Below, in pieces: positions 62,901 through 64,000 of a stretch of DNA of 64,000 nucleotides. Both the position numbers and the translations under genes were made by a program. Positions within the stretch are counted from its first letter, which is position 1, and every line of letters begins with the position of its first letter. Where the stretch lies: positions 1,057,159 to 1,121,158 of the forward strand of contig JXTC01000024.1 in the NCBI GenBank assembly GCA_002914845.1, given 5' to 3'. This DNA comes from Trema orientale (taxonomy: Eukaryota; Streptophyta; Magnoliopsida; Rosales; Cannabaceae). A model generated the notes under the pieces. It had not been told where the DNA came from and did not search any database. It saw nothing but the letters and a program-made list of their open reading frames with translations.

Positions 62901-64000
62901 TTTGTCTATGAAAAATATAAATACCTTTTTAAACAATTATCGACATATCAGTATTATAAGCCAATATTAACCATTCAAATTCCACATTTGTTACTCAAAT
63001 TTATTAATCTCGGGTAGCAAGGTGTTATATCTTTTTTTATAAAATTTTAAAAAAAAAACGCAATCAAACTCAAAAACATTTTTTAGGCTACTTATCTCAA
63101 TCCACAAGACTCAGGATTGACACGGCCGGACACGAAGAATAGAATTGAAATATAGCAAATACAGGGGCTTATTTTGCTATAGCACCCTTATTTCATCCAT
63201 TGAGCAAGTAGGTCGTAAGGGAGTACTTCAAAGTCCAAACACAACAAAGCATTGCCAAACAAGCCAGCGCATGCCTGGTAAAATTTTTATTTTTTTTATG
63301 TGAAATGAAAGTGAAGATAATCTCTGCTAATTTTTATTTTTAAAAATTTTATCAAGCAAGAAACTAGAAACTCGTAAATGTTCATACAAATTATAGTTCT
63401 TGAGAACATGTGTGTCAATTTAATTTGTGGTTTGACGCACAGAGAAGCATAGGATCGTGAGTGCTGTAAATCAAATTAACCTAAGTAGCTCAGTAGTCGA
63501 TTCATTTGATAGGAAGATGCTCTCGATGTATTGTGTCACAACTCTTGATGCTGCAATATACTTTTCAAGTGGCTCAATTACCGAATCATCTACAAAAAGT
63601 AATAAAATTTTGAAATTAATAGCCAGCTTTGCTCCACTTTATTAATAGGAGTAACAAATATTTTTTTAATCTCATATACAATACAAATGTTTATCATATG
63701 TAATAAAATTCTGAAATTAATAGCCAGCTTTGTCCCACTTCATTTTATAGGGAAAAAAAAAAATCGCACAAACACAAAGGGAGTCTGTATCAAACCTAGA
63801 GGTGTAAAGTTCGTCGTACTAGGTCAGATCAACCTATATTTGATAAGCCCACACAGATTTTGTACTAGGCCTAGGTCTAACCGGGCCTCTATTCCTATCA
63901 AAGAATCCGGCACTGCCCACAGGCCCAACTTACATTTTACGCAAGTCGAATTTAGGCTTATACGGGCTAAAATGCAGGCCTAATTTGATTGCATATTCTA
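62901..64000. other. Intergenic region right of the retrotransposon
   Basis: AT-rich, no supportable gene. AAATTTTGAAATTAATAGCCAGCTTTG near 63606 recurs in close form near 63707 (spacing about 100), a partial tandem duplication. The last 200 bp (GGGCCT, AGGCCC, GCAGGCCTAA words) have the texture of a dispersed transposon running off the edge. Confidence 0.4.

Noticed and set aside
63457..63983. Two short plus-strand frames near the right edge
   Set aside because: They share a duplicated AT-rich segment and lack protein features.

Overview
The window is nuclear DNA from a flowering plant, most likely a eudicot. It is AT-rich, has short exons with GT-AG introns, and carries many plant transposable elements. 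Two runs of N (37621-37767 and 61696-61854) show it is a draft assembly. I cannot name the species from sequence alone.

Layout. 1-7138 is gene-poor and repeat-rich: a Lys-rich exon fragment, an 83-bp tandem array, hairpin elements and a tandem duplication. 7226-19721 (+) is an intact 24-exon LRR-malectin receptor-like kinase of the LRR-VIII-2 type; the spliced reading frame is exactly 3006 nt, giving 1001 residues. 24826-35996 (+) is a tandem copy of it that is a pseudogene. It has four lost splice sites, two frameshifting deletions, an exon-end deletion and an in-frame stop, and everything after the transmembrane exon is missing. Its introns hold a SINE, a solo LTR and two MITE-like elements. 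36-40.6 kb is AT-rich filler with a third copy of that MITE-like family. 40684-47784 and 49461-53264 (+) are two tandem five-exon TRICHOME BIREFRINGENCE-LIKE (PMR5N/PC-esterase) genes, both with intact frames (359 and 384 residues).

55365-62895 is a complete LTR retrotransposon with two 687-bp LTRs, a perfect 5-bp target duplication (TTCAC), a primer binding site and a purine tract. Inside it has gag only, with no protease, reverse transcriptase, RNase H or integrase. After gag come five 115-bp tandem repeats and then an intron-containing coiled-coil gene on the opposite strand. This fits a non-autonomous gag-only Ty3/gypsy element, probably of the Tat lineage. All five stop codons that interrupt its two genes are TAG at places where CAG (Gln) fits, which suggests decay by deamination of CHG-methylated cytosines.

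Functionally, the intact genes concern the cell surface and wall: one receptor kinase that probably senses extracellular ligands, and two Golgi/secretory polysaccharide acyl-modifying enzymes. Nothing in the sequence links them in one pathway; their closeness reflects local tandem duplication. The retrotransposon with its antisense gene is the most unusual object in the window.
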